DNA from: Bigelowiella natans CCMP2755
Taxonomy: Eukaryota; Cercozoa; Chlorarachniophyceae
NCBI GenBank assembly: GCA_000320545.1
Contig: ADNK01000855.1
Location: 10,001-74,000 of the forward strand
Length of the DNA stretch: 64,000 bases
Direction: 5' to 3'
The translations under genes and the position numbers were made by a program. The notes under the pieces were generated by a model. That model was not told the DNA's origin. It ran no database searches and saw only the letters and a list, made by a program, of their open reading frames with translations. Below are positions 1 to 12,572 of this stretch, piece after piece; within the stretch, counting starts at the first letter, position 1; each line of letters starts with the position of its first letter.

Positions 1-42
1 TCCTATTTTCAACAGCTACGAGAAGGCAAGGCAAGGTATGTA

Positions 43-76
<34 letters not shown>

Positions 77-1505
77 ACGCACGCGTGTGTAAAAGACAAA
101 AAGAGAGATAGGAGAGATGACAAAGGAAGGGTTTTTACCAGTGATGCCTCCGTACTCCCCGGTGCGCGGGCGTCTTCTCTTCTTTCTATAGCAACACAGA
201 TGTCGTAGTGCTAATCGACCGATGCAGCACCAACCGCCATCCTTAGTACCCTCTGTGTCACTTACCCTCCCTACAAGGTGGATTTTTCGTGCCAACTGCG
301 ATGTTGAAGAGGAGAACGAGGAGGACCACATCGATGATATCACCGATGATGCGCTAAAAAAATCTGAAGATGATTATAAGGAACTCAAGAGTAAGGACAG
401 CAAGCAACCATACACTTTTCGAACCCCCCCCTCCCCCCCCCTACCGCCCGCTCTCCCCACCACAGACCTGTATAAAGTTATCTATGCACCGCACAGAGTG
501 CACACAACATGCTACGCTGTAACATATATTTTCCGTCCGAAGGCGAGATGCATAATGAGCTGGACGACTCATCGATCGGGCTCTGTGTATTCAAGTAAGC
601 ATATTGATAAGGGAAACATGCATCCATAAGTGATATTGTTTTCGGTAGAGGGCGTTTGTGTACTAGGGTGTCGTATCCGTCGTTTATCCAGTATATGCAC
701 CATTCCTGCTGATTTCCCCCCACCTATATATGAGATGATATCGTCTATTCGTACTACAATGAAGGTCCATGGCATCCGCTGTCTCCGCTGCAAGGTCTCT
801 TCATTAATAAGATCACGGATGATGGCGAGGATAACTACTAAAATACTGCTATGACAAACAGCAGTAAAAACGACGACGATTTCAAGTTTCCAGTCTTCCG
901 TTTGACCTGTCTTTGCTATATGTGTGTGAATGTGTGAATGTAGAGCTCGGCGCATGGATATGCGCAGCTCCCGGTTATTGTCTCGACAGATTCTTCAGGA
1001 TGAGTTTCAGGTTGTCTCGGCCAATTCAGGAGCGGTAGCGACGGAACTAGCAACGGCGGCAGCAGCAGCCGGGTAGTTACATACAGACATATGCAAATTG
1101 GGCCGGGCGAGACATGAATAGAACGGTTTTCGATTAAGTTTCAAAATGCTTTGTACGCATAGACACTCAAAATCTGTGGCGGAAATGGGAATCAACATGA
1201 CATGAAATCGCACGCATGCCATGATCATCTCCACGTACAATTTATTCTGCAGAGATAATTCGGCGTTACGAAGGAGAAGAATTATGACTCCGGAAGGTGT
1301 CTTAGTTGTCGCGGCCCCCAAAAGCACGCTTTTCGAAAGCAGTAGCAGGAGCGGCGGCAGCAGATCAAAGAATTGGAAAACAGGATTGAGAGTCACACGT
1401 GGTGGGACAGAAGAAGACGATAAAGAGGTAGGAAATATAGATAATAGAGAGCTGAAACTTCATGTGAATGGCAAACGAGATGATGTAACGAGCCCAGTCC
1501 TTTAA
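1..1505 (+). CDS. Unrecognised protein, 3' part (5' end outside window)
   Basis: Six exons fit with uninterrupted phase: 1-35, 278-390, 543-594, 765-794, 944-1072 and 1253-1505, with a TGA-free frame ending in TAA. Together they give the last 203 residues of a protein whose start lies before the window. The first intron carries a GT repeat. The product has an acidic, helical stretch (DVEEENEEDHIDD, then KKSEDDYKEL), a middle segment rich in Ala, Ser and Arg, an alanine run (ELATAAAAAG), and a basic, serine-rich tail with RSGGSRSK. No membrane segment or catalytic motif is visible and I recognise no family. Each exon boundary has a GT donor and AG acceptor, and the alternative frames contain stops, which supports the model; the acceptor at 543 was chosen because it restores phase. 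Confidence 0.55.
45..74. repeat. (GT)n microsatellite in an intron
   Basis: About fifteen GT units start just after the donor GTATGT at 36, inside the first intron of the gene at 1-1505. Confidence 0.9.
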
Positions 1506-2908
1506 TAATGACTTAAGTATTACTGTATGTGAAAATGCAGACGTTTATTATGATAGCATGGAAGTTACCTATACGATCTAAAAGGTACGCGCTCGTGCTG
1601 CTATGCTTGCTAGCTTGCTTACTTGTACATACATATCTAGTACATATTTGATTGTTTGGCTGACCACCATACCTGATAATGATACCGCATTGTATCGCAC
1701 GCGCACGCTAGACGCGCGCGACTATGACGACGATGCGATGTGCAGCTAGCTAGCTAGACAGCTATGGACATGCTAGCATGCGATGATCGAAAGGCTTGCT
1801 GCTCTGCAAATGACGTCGGACGTGCTAGCGTGCGCTGCTACCGTGACAGCGCGCATCCATTTCATGCGTGCTAGCGTGTATCAGGTAGCAGCCATGCCAA
1901 GTAAAGCTAGAAAGTCTGATGCCGCACCGTAGGATGCGTATGCTAGTTGCCACAATGCGTTGCGATCTATAGATACTAAGCTAGCTAGCTAGCAAAAGCT
2001 AGAAAAGCACAATGATAATAGACACAGCAATACACTATATATGTCATAATGCAAATGCTAGAATGCCGACGAGGGCTAGCTAGCTAGCTAGCTAGCTAGC
2101 TAGAGGGTGCTAGCGCAGTGCGCAGCTCGGACTATGATCGAAGCGTACGTACTACATGTATGGTGTCCCGCATCGCATGGGCTAGCTAGCTAGCTAGCGA
2201 GTACTAGAGTAGTGGAGGCCATCTAGCCATGTGCAATTTAATTCAACTCGCACTACTAGACTAGCTAGCTAGGATCGAAAGCTTTCAATGTGTAGAGACT
2301 TTTTGAATGTGTGAATGCATGCTAGCGCATGTGCGCCTGTTGTGCACATGGCAACAATGATCATGATCGAGGAATGGTAATAATTATCAACAGTTTAGCG
2401 ACCGCTAGACCGCCTAGCTATCTAGCTATGCACGTGCGCTGTCTAGCTGTGTGCTAGCTGTGGTGTGACAGTCTCAGTGACAGGCGCTTGTCCTTGCACA
2501 TGTACACATGTCTACGTCTATTACGTACCGCAGTGACGGCTGTCCGTCAGGTGTAAGCGTGTACCTGCGCGCGAGGCGAACTACGTTACGATGCGGTATC
2601 TAGATATATATGCGCTACATTGCGTACGTCCAGACGTACAATAGCACTATCTGTTGATGCAAGGCAAGAGGATTTTTTTAACAGGGATAAAGATGCTATA
2701 ATTTGAATTAAATATTTCTTTTTCAGTTGATCTAATGTATGCTAGACATATTTTTAGAGTGTAATTACTTACAATAAGATTTCTTTCTTTTTTGTTGTCT
2801 TGCCATCCTGATCGCATCTCCCCGAATTCCTAAAAACCAACCTTCGATTACACGATGATTTACATACATCTGCAATTTCTCAATGATGTCTAGTGTTCAT
2901 GGACTCTT
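1506..2908. other. 3'-to-3' intergenic spacer rich in CTAG palindromes
   Basis: No open frame or splice-consistent exon was found. The spacer separates two convergent genes. It is crowded with GCTAGC, CTAGCTAG and GCATGC words, including a pure (GCTA)n run at 2075-2103 and shorter runs near 1746, 1980, 2181 and 2262. The same texture recurs in other spacers that follow gene 3' ends. Confidence 0.8.
2075..2103. repeat. (GCTA)n tandem tetranucleotide
   Basis: Roughly seven GCTA units in tandem; each unit boundary makes the palindromes CTAG and GCTAGC. It is the longest such run in the window. Confidence 0.9.
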
Positions 2909-5801
2909 TCAACATGGATCTTTTATAAAAGGATGCTGCATGCATCCTTCCACGGTAAGTCTTCTTGAAGGGTCCATATGAAACATTTTTTTGAGTAAAT
3001 CTGCAAGTTGAACCAGCTTGTATCTTTCACGTTCCGTGGGTTTATTCAAATGCGGCTTCAGCAACTTCAAAAAGTCCTTTTTGGGTTTCAATAGGTCTTT
3101 CCTGGGTTCTTTCAACTCCTAAGAGATATAAAAGTAAGAAATGGAACTTTCAATTAGATAAACATTACGTACCAGTTTTGATAGAGGATCGACTTTGATT
3201 TGAAGGAAGACCTGGTCTTCATTAAAATGTTTTTCATGGAATTTGCCTTTCTTAATAAAACGTTTTGGAAAGTTGCCATTCAATTCCATATGGAGTTTCA
3301 ACATGCCATTATTAGTCTTTCCCGGGTACAATATGTCCCCTGTGAAAAGCTCGTAGAGTACACAACCAACAGACCATATATCGCTCTGCTCGTCGTACAA
3401 AGTTCCTAAAACTGTTACAAGAAAAAAGAGCGTATTAGTAACTCGTGGTCTAATTATTGTGGGTTAGGAAATATACTCACTGATTTCGGGCGCACGGTAG
3501 AATCTACTGCAGAGGTATGGCGTGATCTCTGCGTCCTTCTTGTATCCGGCAGATCCAAAGTCGCAGAGTTTGATATTGTTGACCTCTTCTTTAACCAAAA
3601 TATTATCCGGCTTTATATCACCATGTACAATCGAGATTTGCTTACATAGCTTCAATGCAAGAAATAATTGCCTGGCGAAGTGTTGTATTGTACTAATATG
3701 AAACCCCTTTTGCCCAAGTTTCCTCAAGTATTCTCTTAAGTTCATGTCCATAGGTTCAAATACCATGCATAAATGCCCCCTATGCTCAAAAGTTGATAGA
3801 AGCCGAACGCAATGCTTCCTGTTCTGGGGATCCTTAGCTGCGAGCAGTTTCAAGAACTCGATCTCTTTCAGTCCTGCTTTGTGCATAGTTTCGTTTCCAC
3901 GAACAATTTTGATTACCAGGCCTCGGTTGTCTACTGCAGTGTCCTGAACTCTCAACACAGAACTGAACACCCCACGTCCCTGATTTTTGGTCACTCTAAA
4001 ACGTTCATTCAGCATATCGCCTGCTCGAAATACATAGTATCCTTCGCTATCTGTGAATTGGTCTACGTCTATAATTCCCTCTAGTTTGCTTGCGGAGGCA
4101 CCCGGTTTAAGCTTTTCTACCTTATCAGAGAATAAATCAAACTCTTCCGCATTTTCCTTCACGTCCTCGCCATTGTCTTTTTTATCCTTCACCTCGACTT
4201 GGCGCTTCGCCTCCCTCACAACTTCAGCACTTTCGGAGTTGCTGGAGGTTGTCTTACTAACTTTTTTTGATGCAAATTTAGCCATAATTGCGGCCCTCTT
4301 CTTTCGACGTTCTTCTGCTAGTTGTTCTGCTGTTTTCTCTTCTTCCTCATCATCAGAAACATAATCATCTCCTGCGGCCTCAACTTGCGCGGCTACTTCC
4401 GCTTGATACCGTTTATCTTCCTCCTCCTGCTTTCGTTTCTCCTCCTCTTTTCGCTTGCGTTCTTCTTCTTCTCTCTCCTTCTTCCTCCGGGAGTCGTCCT
4501 CGTAGCGTGATCGTCTTCCTCGATCACGGTCTCGGCCTCGGTCGCGATCTCTATCCCTGTAATCTCGGTCGCGATCGCGATCCCTATCCCTATCCCTATC
4601 CCTATCTCTTCGACGTCGGGGAGGGGTCTCGCTCCTCCTCCTCCTCGAGGAGCTTGGAGATCTCCTTCTAGGACTAGGAGATCTCCTTCTAGGACTAGGG
4701 GATCTTCTTCTCCGATCCCTCGGTCTACGACGGTCACGTTCCCTTGAATCGTCACGCCTGCGTTCTTTCGAACGCTTCCTTTCCGTTGAATCGTCGCGTC
4801 GGCGACGATCCTCTCGTCGATCTCTCTTATCAGCGTCATCTGAATCATCACGTCTGCGACGATCTTCTCGTCGATCTCGCTTTTCAGTGTCATCATCTGA
4901 GAATATACATTTAGTAGTTCATCAGGATTTTACGAGTCATTGAGCATACTCAGTTCAGTGGTACACATACCACAAAATTATACGCAATGCAGGTCGGGAT
5001 TAGGAGTCAATCGGCGCTTGGATCACAGCCTCTGCGCACCCTTCCGTAGCCACAACAGAATGTTAGAGAGAGAGATTTCGGCTAACCTGCTTCGAGAGAT
5101 TTCTTGTGCGCGATTCCATTCGGAACATCTTCGTCCATCTGAAAAGGTGTTTTAATATATGAGGTGGTATGAGGCGAACTATAAATATCACTTACCTTTT
5201 TTCCAGATGCATCCTCCATTCCTGGTTTCATTTTCTTTCGTGCCTTTTCTTTGCCAACTTCAGGACTACGACTTCTCTTTGCCTTCTTCTTCCCGCTATC
5301 CTCCTTTTTTGACTTTTTCTTTTTCTTCTTCTTGGATTTTACCTGATTTATATACACATTTCAACAAGTTTATTAGATGGAAACACAAAATGATGGGGGA
5401 CTGGCGAGATCAGGGCAAGAAGGTCAGATGTGGAATGGACGAAAAAAGTGCGTAAATCACCAAGCAAGAACACCATCCCTTCAAACCCTAACGTGCGAGC
5501 AATCCTATGGACCATATCTAAACGCTCACAAAACTTATATTCACATTTGGAAGAGGACAAAGCATATAATTTTTTATCGGAATGCATGGGCCGCGGGGTT
5601 TGCTTTACTAACTTTCGCACTCCACTCTCATTTGGATTTATGCATGAAAAGAAGGCTTGCAAAAAAGCAAGGTATAACCTTCATGGTCTTTTTGGATTCA
5701 CGATCTTCACTGGGACCAATGACGCCATCCTCAATCTCTCCGTCCTCTACGGAGACATTGTTGCTGATGGAGGACATCGAGTTGGAGGAGGACCCATTCA
5801 T
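2909..5801 (-). CDS. PRPF4B: PRP4-type serine/threonine kinase (spliceosomal)
   Basis: Six exons on the complement: 5679-5801, 5196-5342, 5087-5138, 3481-4896, 3173-3411 and 2909-3118, totalling 2187 nt and 728 residues with phase intact at every junction. The N-terminal half is lysine/arginine/serine-rich, with RD/RS repeats (RRRSPSPRRRSPS, then a run of RD pairs) typical of nuclear splicing factors. The C-terminal third, from about residue 405, is a kinase: glycine loop GRGVFSSV, lysine in VIKIVR, catalytic HGDIKPDN, CDFGSAG, RAPEI and DIWSVGCVLYELFTG, ending at HPFI, which closes kinase lobes in this family. PRP4 kinase phosphorylates PRP6 and PRP31 during B-complex activation. Start ATG 5801 follows an in-frame stop region. 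It is divergent from RRP7. Confidence 0.92.
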
Positions 5802-6684
5802 CCTTACAGACTCTAAGATACAGAATGTTCCGTTATCGTATATAAACACATTCCTTTTATGTTCAGGATGTCTTCAACTGGATATATTTACTTCTTATTG
5901 GGTCCTTATTCGATCCTACTTGTAATATATTTTCTACCGAATGGTATGAAATTCGCTTACCACTATGTTTCAGAAAGGCTGGTACACGATAGAATTATAA
6001 TCTGGTCAAAAAGTATTTTTCCACAGGTTTTCGATGAAGTCGCATACAAAATATTACCTAGTATAGTAATCTAAAGTATTCTGGATATCTATTTCAAAGA
6101 TTATAAGTCTGAAAAGCTGGTGAAAAGAAAAAGCACTACCGGGAACGGCTCAGCAGAACAGTATAGCTACAAATAGATCACATGTTTATCGAAATTGTCT
6201 TGTCAATAAGTTAAATAATTGGTATGAAAGGATAAATCTGCAGTTTTATCAGCTTAAAAATATTTCTACAATTTATCATTTTTCCATATAGAAGATCTTA
6301 AAGCTGCACTGCGTGATAGAAGGGGAAAAGGAAAACCAACTGAAAGTTTTCCATAAAGGAGACAAACTATCACAGCCAAATATTTAATTCTATTTTGATC
6401 AGATTTTGAAACATGGTGGTAAAAACTTCGTTAAAGATACTATATATGGTTGTAAATACGGAAATACGCCCTTAAATTTATAACTCAAAATCTGAAAATT
6501 TCTACCAGCAAAGAGAAAGCAAAGAGATCATGAGCGAGGAAGAGTTTATTGAAAACATCGGCTTACTAATATCTACGACATCTACTATCGTTAGAAAATG
6601 CTCAAAATAAACCTCTGCAAATTTTCAAGACGTAGGTTAGAAATGGGTTTCAATTTATTACATAGCCTGCTTAAAAATTCGGGA
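5802..6684. promoter_or_regulatory. Divergent promoter spacer, PRP4/RRP7
   Basis: An AT-rich 883-base gap between two start codons facing away from each other. I see no exon, no CTAG clustering and no convincing core-promoter element, so the regulatory call rests on position alone. Confidence 0.4.
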
Positions 6685-7472
6685 ATGGCGGACGCGGACG
6701 ACGGCTGGGCCTCTGCCGAGGAATTCAACAATGAACCAGAACCAAGCCATCTACCAACGAAGAGGGAGAAGAAAAAGAAGAGGAAAAAAAGGAAAGGATC
6801 GAAAGGCTTTCATACTCTTCGGATGTGGATGACAGATCCGTCTGAAGGGGAGCAGAAGGCAACAAGAACTCTGTACTTCAAGAGGCATACCAGTACCCAG
6901 CATTCCGGTACTTCAACATTGCTTTCGATGCGACGTTATTGTTATCAGCTAACCAGTATTTTTTTCCGGTTCGAATCGCAGAGGAAGGAGCCAGCGATGC
7001 AGTTGTGTTCGTTCTCAACCTGCCCTGTGATTTTGATAATGCGAACGTCGAGAACGTGTTCTCCGTGTATGGATCAGTTCTCTCCGTCGTCTTCACAGAG
7101 TACCAACGTGTTCCAGGTATACAGCTAGAGATCATGTGTGGTCGACGTCACTAAACAATAACGATATGTTCCAACAGGAATAGCGAGCGACAAGCCAAGG
7201 AACGCCCATGTGACTTTTGAGGATGAGGTATGCAGATGAGAACTGGGAGACATCATGTTTCTTTTGACAATTACTCTGACTATCGGACAACATCATCGCA
7301 GGAATCTATAGACAAGCTAATTTCTGTGAGTGAGCAAGACGTAGTGGCTGCATACGAGCCTCCAAGATTGGGTTGATAGTATTTTCTTAGTCATGATAAT
7401 TTACGTCTGATCAGATTTGGCGCTTGAAAGCAATGCATATACCATATTACCCCCCCCCCCCCCCACACACAC

Positions 7473-7512
<40 letters not shown>

Positions 7513-8200
7513 CTCAGCTACGGGGATGCAGAAGTGGGTGGCGCAGTATTATCACGAGCGTCCCGATGTGAGTAAGCTCCAACAGCAGGTGGGCAGGTTC
7601 ATGGAGGCGTTTGATAGACAAGTCAAGGAGGAAAAGGCAAATTTAGGTAGACTGCATTAAAGGAAGAATGTCTACAGCTGTAAATAGCTCTTCCTCTTCC
7701 TCTCCTCCTCCTCGTAGTTGATAGATTTACTGCAGATGTTACATCACACATTGCTTTTGAGACGTTACCGCATTAATTTTAAAAAGAAACGAAGGAAATT
7801 GATGAAGACGGGTTCGAGCTCGTAAAGAGGAAATCACGGAAACTCAGGGGCTCTGTTCTGCCGATCAGCAGTAAAAACCAACAAATGCCATCGATGAAAC
7901 ATCAACAGCAACACGAAACCACCACGATGTAGAGGAAAACACACTCTATAGAACTCGAGAAGAGAAAGAACGGGGAGAACAACAAATACGAAACACTACG
8001 AGATTTTGGGGTTTGCACCTAACTTAAATCTTGGCATGCACCGATGATTACTAGATGCAAGACCTAAAAAGAAGAAAAAGGCTCCTGTTATTAACTTCTA
8101 CAAAAACCAGAAGCGTGAGCAGCAGGTGAGGGGATGTAACAGTAAGAAATGGAAGAAGAGGATATAATGTGTTCAACCGCATCAATGCTGAGCGATAGAA

Positions 8201-8273
<73 letters not shown>

Positions 8274-8456
8274 CATACAAATGGACTGACGATCGTATAG
8301 ACAAATACATGCCTACTTAGAGAACTAAACACAACGTTGTTCCCGCTGCCATTTGTTATTTAGCAAAAGAAGCTGGCACTGCTCCGGCAGAAGTTTGAGG
8401 AAGACAAGGAGCGAATCGTAGAGATGCGAAAGCAACGAAAGTTTAAGCCGTATTGA
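6685..8456 (+). CDS. RRP7: Ribosomal RNA-processing protein 7
   Basis: Eight exons keep phase throughout: 6685-6907, 6982-7116, 7178-7227, 7302-7371, 7518-7646, 7787-7928, 8062-8125 and 8364-8456 (906 nt, 301 residues). After a lysine-rich N-terminus comes the RRM-like core (VVFVLNLPCDFD, then NAHVTFEDEE), then KWVAQYYHERPD and GRFMEAFDRQVKEE. The protein closes with the family's signature helix: LRQKFEEDKERI, then QRKFKPY at the very end. The family's yeast member acts in 18S rRNA processing and small-subunit assembly in the nucleolus, with the UtpC complex. The first donor could instead be at 6893, which also keeps phase. Intron 4 holds C, CA and TA microsatellites, and intron 7 a CA/GA tract. 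Confidence 0.9.
7450..7510. repeat. Compound (C)n(CA)n(TA)n microsatellite in RRP7 intron
   Basis: A C homopolymer, a short CA run and about eighteen TA units lie back to back just before the acceptor at 7517, occupying most of the intron. Confidence 0.9.
8204..8269. repeat. Compound (CA)n(GA)n microsatellite in RRP7 intron
   Basis: About seventeen CA units pass directly into about sixteen GA units. The same compound recurs at 33449, 46088 and 56104. Confidence 0.9.
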
Positions 8457-9526
8457 TAGCAGCGGTGCGACCTAGAAAGATTTTGTGTAAGGTTGACAGG
8501 CAACTAGAAAGCGGGGGAATAATCCCAAATACCACAATTCGTGCTTTACCGATCGAATCCCCTCACGTGGGCCCGCACATACTTCATTCACTATGCAAAT
8601 ATATAAATACATATGTGCATCGTATATCTCAAAATGATTAACTTATATAATGATTCGATAAATCGTTCTCACTACTAGCTACTTAGATTGTGATGATACA
8701 CCTGCTTTCGGTCTTTATAACTGGCCGAGCTACTGCAGCTTGTGACACCGCTTGCGATGTGCAATTAGAAACCGTACATTCTATCACTGTCCATTTTCGC
8801 GCGAGCGGGCGCGCGCACTCACACGCACACAAGTATGCCACTAGTTACAAAGACTGGAAGAGCTATCTAAGGGTTCTTTTTGCTCACATCGTAACCATGA
8901 ATCTAGTCGCTTAGCCCAATTGCCCCCAGCTAGCTAGCTGGCAATTAGCTCGTACGTAGAAAGTGTGCTAGCTAGCTAAATCAACAAGTCCCCGGCGAAC
9001 TATGGCTATGTGCAACACGGTATGTGCCTTTGATTGCACATAAATGCGAAAAGCTGTCGTTTAGCCGCCAGCATAGCGTCATAGTAGCGCAAGTCAACAG
9101 CATACGGATGTCCTATTTGTCATTCACAGATTACAGCAGCATGATTATATCGCATCGACGCCGAGTGTCAGACGGATGCAACAATGAAATGATTGCACTT
9201 TTTCAATAATCATCCTAATATAGTAGCCATGCAATGCGGCGGCTACAGCGCTGATGTTGTGTATTTGTTAGAGTGTAGACACTGCAGTAGACGCAACCGT
9301 CCAAACCTCAAGCTATGTGCAACCTTACTACATTTCTCTTGCTTGGCGTGTAGATTCTTGCTGGCGGTACACGCAATCATCTGGGCATTGCGGGCTGTAC
9401 TTGGGGTGCAAATTTGTTTGAAGCTTTTATCATAGATATGATTAAGTATATAAATGCACACACATGAACGTGATAGGCATTCAAAGAGCGGTATCTGTGT
9501 TGTTGTACATGACCCCATAGCAGATA
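8457..9526. other. 3'-to-3' intergenic spacer
   Basis: Lies between the convergent RRP7 and the coiled-coil gene. It contains GCTAGCTAGC clusters (near 8928 and 8969) and TGCA/GCATG words; no exon was found. Confidence 0.7.
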
Positions 9527-11980
9527 TCAAGGAAGATCGTCCGCTGTCGCGAAGCTCTCATTGCCTCCTGCTTCTCCACCAGCCTGATCCTTCTCGATAG
9601 TCTGGGGGCTTGCAATATTTTTGTTACGATTTGGAGTCTTCCTAGACGCGTTGTTGTTGTTGTTGTCGTCGTCGTCGTCGTCGTCGTCAAAGCTTCGTGC
9701 GGAGGAGGCAGTAGGGGTCCTAATTACCGGGGGAGGCACCACATCGATAACTCCCTCATCACCTTGCACGTCGTTTTTCGATTCTCCAGCGGCAGTGGCA
9801 GCTGCGGCGCCCGTAGAGCTCGTAGCTCGCGATGACTGTTGCTGGAGAGATCGGCTTCGGTCTTCCAGCTCCATGATTTTCTCACCTGTGGCCAACAGCA
9901 GAAATAGGCATACGGGTTGGGCGTGGCATGACGCGGGGGGGGGGGGGGGGAAAGCAGGGGGGGGAATTCGTGCGTGGCACTTCGACCTCGTTCCTTTAAT
10001 GAATAACTTATAGCGGCATTACGAAGAAATGGGTCGCGCTTTTGAGCTGAGCAATTACCATATCCTTCTCATTTATTTTAACCTGCGACCAATACACATG
10101 CGTTGGTATCACCAGTACTAGCTACCCCCGCACACCACCACCCCTCCTTCGATTCTGGACCATCAACTAGAGAGGTTTTTTTTGCGCTTGGCGTTCTCTT
10201 CTGGTAACAAACAACCACTGAATCAGACATGTTACCTCCGCATTCTTGAGCTGGGCCGTCAGCCTCTTCACTTCGCTCTGCAGCGTGTACAATTGGTGAT
10301 TGCCCGCTCCACCTGCGGCTACTGCTAGGTTCTCTTCGCTACTACTACCAATGCCAACTCCAACGACGCCGACACCGCCTCCCCCCCCCCTATTCCTTGT
10401 GCGGCCGCCGACGTTGTCGTGCATGAAGGTGTCCAATGCGGAAAGCGCATCCTCCAACGACTTGCTCCGCCGGTCCAGTTCCGAACGAAGCTTTTCGTTC
10501 TACGGTAATGGGGTGTGCATGAGGGGGACGCGGTTGTCAGGTCGGTCAGCACACAGGAAAACATTATGTAGAAACCCAACAGAACCATGTAGCATGCCAA
10601 TGACCTCCATTTTCAACTTTTTCACGTCCTGGCCCTGGAATTTCTTCATCATTTTCTGCAGCTCCTTTCGGAGTGTCTGTATGGTAATTCGAAGGGGTTT
10701 GAGACCCTAGCGGTGCTATAAAGAATCCCCTTACCCCTTCCCCTATGTGTATTATCATGACTACTGACACCCAAATCATCTCTTTTTGTCACCTTGCACT
10801 TCTGCATATAGCCGTTCCTCTGCCCTTCGAGGGTGTGCATCTTGCCCTCTGTGGAAGAAATTTTTTCCCCACACTTGGACTCGATTGCCTTTATCCTTCT
10901 TTCGCTGTCTGCTGCCGCCTTGTCAATCTCTGTCTCAAGGCGCTCCTGCAAGTCTTCAATGAGAGCAGCCTGCTCCGTGTGCTGTTCGCGGATGGTTGCT
11001 AATGCCTCATCCTTGGCATGGATCTCGTCCAGCTGCTCCTCAATTCGGCCGCTCAGCTTCACGTTCTCCCCCTCAGTCACACCCACATTCTCCTCTAGTG
11101 CTGCGACTCGACTCTGTGCATCACCAAGCTGTTGTTCCAGCCCCTTTGCACGCTGCTGCGCCTCGTGTAGGGAGGACCGTAGTTCCTTCACTTCCTCCTG
11201 AGTCTTTCGTGCTTCCTCAAACGCGAAACTTTCCGATATCTTCTTCACCTGGGCACCGAGAGAGCGGACCTGCTCCTCAAGCTTCGCGTTCTTACCGCTG
11301 AGAACAGAATTTTGCTGCTCCGCCTATAAACGCAATGAATCACTGCAATGGACGAGTATGCTGCTTGCTCGTGGGGGTTGCATGGCGTGGGTGCAAAGAG
11401 CACCTCGGAAAGAGGCAGGATATCAACAGAACCACGAAGGTTCGAAATACAGAATAAGCCCAAACTAGCCAATTTAATGAAACAAGTTCGATGAAAAGTT
11501 TGTCGTCGTCGTTGTCGTCGTCGGAAGAAACCCCTCCCTCTAAAAATAGATTTGACTAAATAAACTGGCACAGCTTTCACCAGATACCTACCACCACTAC
11601 CTCTTGCTTAGCCATTCTTGCATTCGCAAGGTCCTGAGATATCTTACTTAGTTGATCCATAAGAACCTCATTGTTCTTCTCCATCTCCTGGTAAGACGGA
11701 GCACTACATTAGTACTCGCACGAGCAGAGATGCTAAATGATGTGACGTGTCATGGGGGTGATGAACTGTGTAGTCTACGTAATATGTATTTTTGGCGTAC
11801 GATATTGTTATATGGTGTCATATCATAGCGTAGAGCACGTAAATAAATTCATGAAGCACTTCGTATTAGCGGACAGCAAACGTGGACAGTATTAACCTCC
11901 AAACTCATTCCACTCCCCCCACCCCCCTTGACGGGGCTGGCGACTCCCTTGGCCTCCCTTTTGGAGAAGAATTTCTTCAT
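9527..11980 (-). CDS. Coiled-coil protein, function unknown
   Basis: Seven exons on the complement: 11897-11980, 11601-11687, 10793-11323, 10605-10676, 10236-10499, 10059-10082 (24 nt) and 9527-9880; all junctions are phase 0 (1416 nt, 471 residues). The first Met gives MKKFFSKREAKG; the frame stays open further upstream but without another ATG. Residues about 25 to 250 and 350 to 370 are heptad-rich Glu/Lys/Leu/Gln sequence (QRAKGLEQQLGDAQSRVAAL), a long rod-like coiled coil. It is followed by a glycine-rich linker, a second short helix, and a disordered tail with eight aspartates then five asparagines. It resembles golgin, tethering or cytoskeletal rods only in composition. That every junction falls in phase 0 fits a modular coiled coil. 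Divergent partner of the aspartic protease. Confidence 0.8.
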
Positions 11981-12572
11981 ATCCAAGCCGAGGGTTGTAA
12001 AAGGATCAGGGCAAGGTGTTTGGTTGAATGTTCCTAGCCCAGCCACCCGCCAGGAGGACGGCAGCGAATGCTTTGCCCAAAGAACGTCCTCTTGATGTGT
12101 TCAGTCAGAGAGTGTTCGACGACTCAAAGATCCATCGATTCCAAAAATGGCCTACAATTTATCTCGAGCGGCATCCCTAAATTCACCCCCTCGATGGGGA
12201 TACAGTAATATCTCTCTGCGGTTTGAGCATCTGGGAATGCTACTGTTCTGACAAAAATTCTCGGTTCCGAATTGTGGGCTTTGAGGCGACAGCGTCATGG
12301 AACGCCGTTCATATTTCCTATCGTTTCGGTTAAGGCGGCCGAGATTTTGGCCTAATAATTTGTACGGATTGCAGCCGCAAAAATAAGTCGGAGTCTACAT
12401 GCGCAAAATTATTATCTATTTTCTCGGCTGGAAAATCGGGTTTCCCTCCTCATTTTATGATTTCAAACCATTCGAACACATTGCCGACCTACCTACCACC
12501 TCAAAAGCTTTTAGTTAGCCGGTTTCAAAAAAAGTATGGGTGGAAACGGGTCGGAGCGCAAAGCCTGAGTCC
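11981..12572. promoter_or_regulatory. Divergent promoter spacer, coiled-coil gene/aspartic protease
   Basis: A 592-base gap between opposed start codons, without exons and without the CTAG texture. No defined element was recognised. Confidence 0.35.

Noticed and set aside
5348-5662. 104-codon open frame on the complement inside the PRP4 gene
   Set aside because: It falls in the intron between exons ending at 5679 and starting at 5342, which join at phase 0; using the frame would break the model.
6967-6978. GGTTCGAATC, a tRNA B-box-like sequence
   Set aside because: It forms the 3' end of RRP7 intron 1 and no A box or cloverleaf arms can be drawn upstream.
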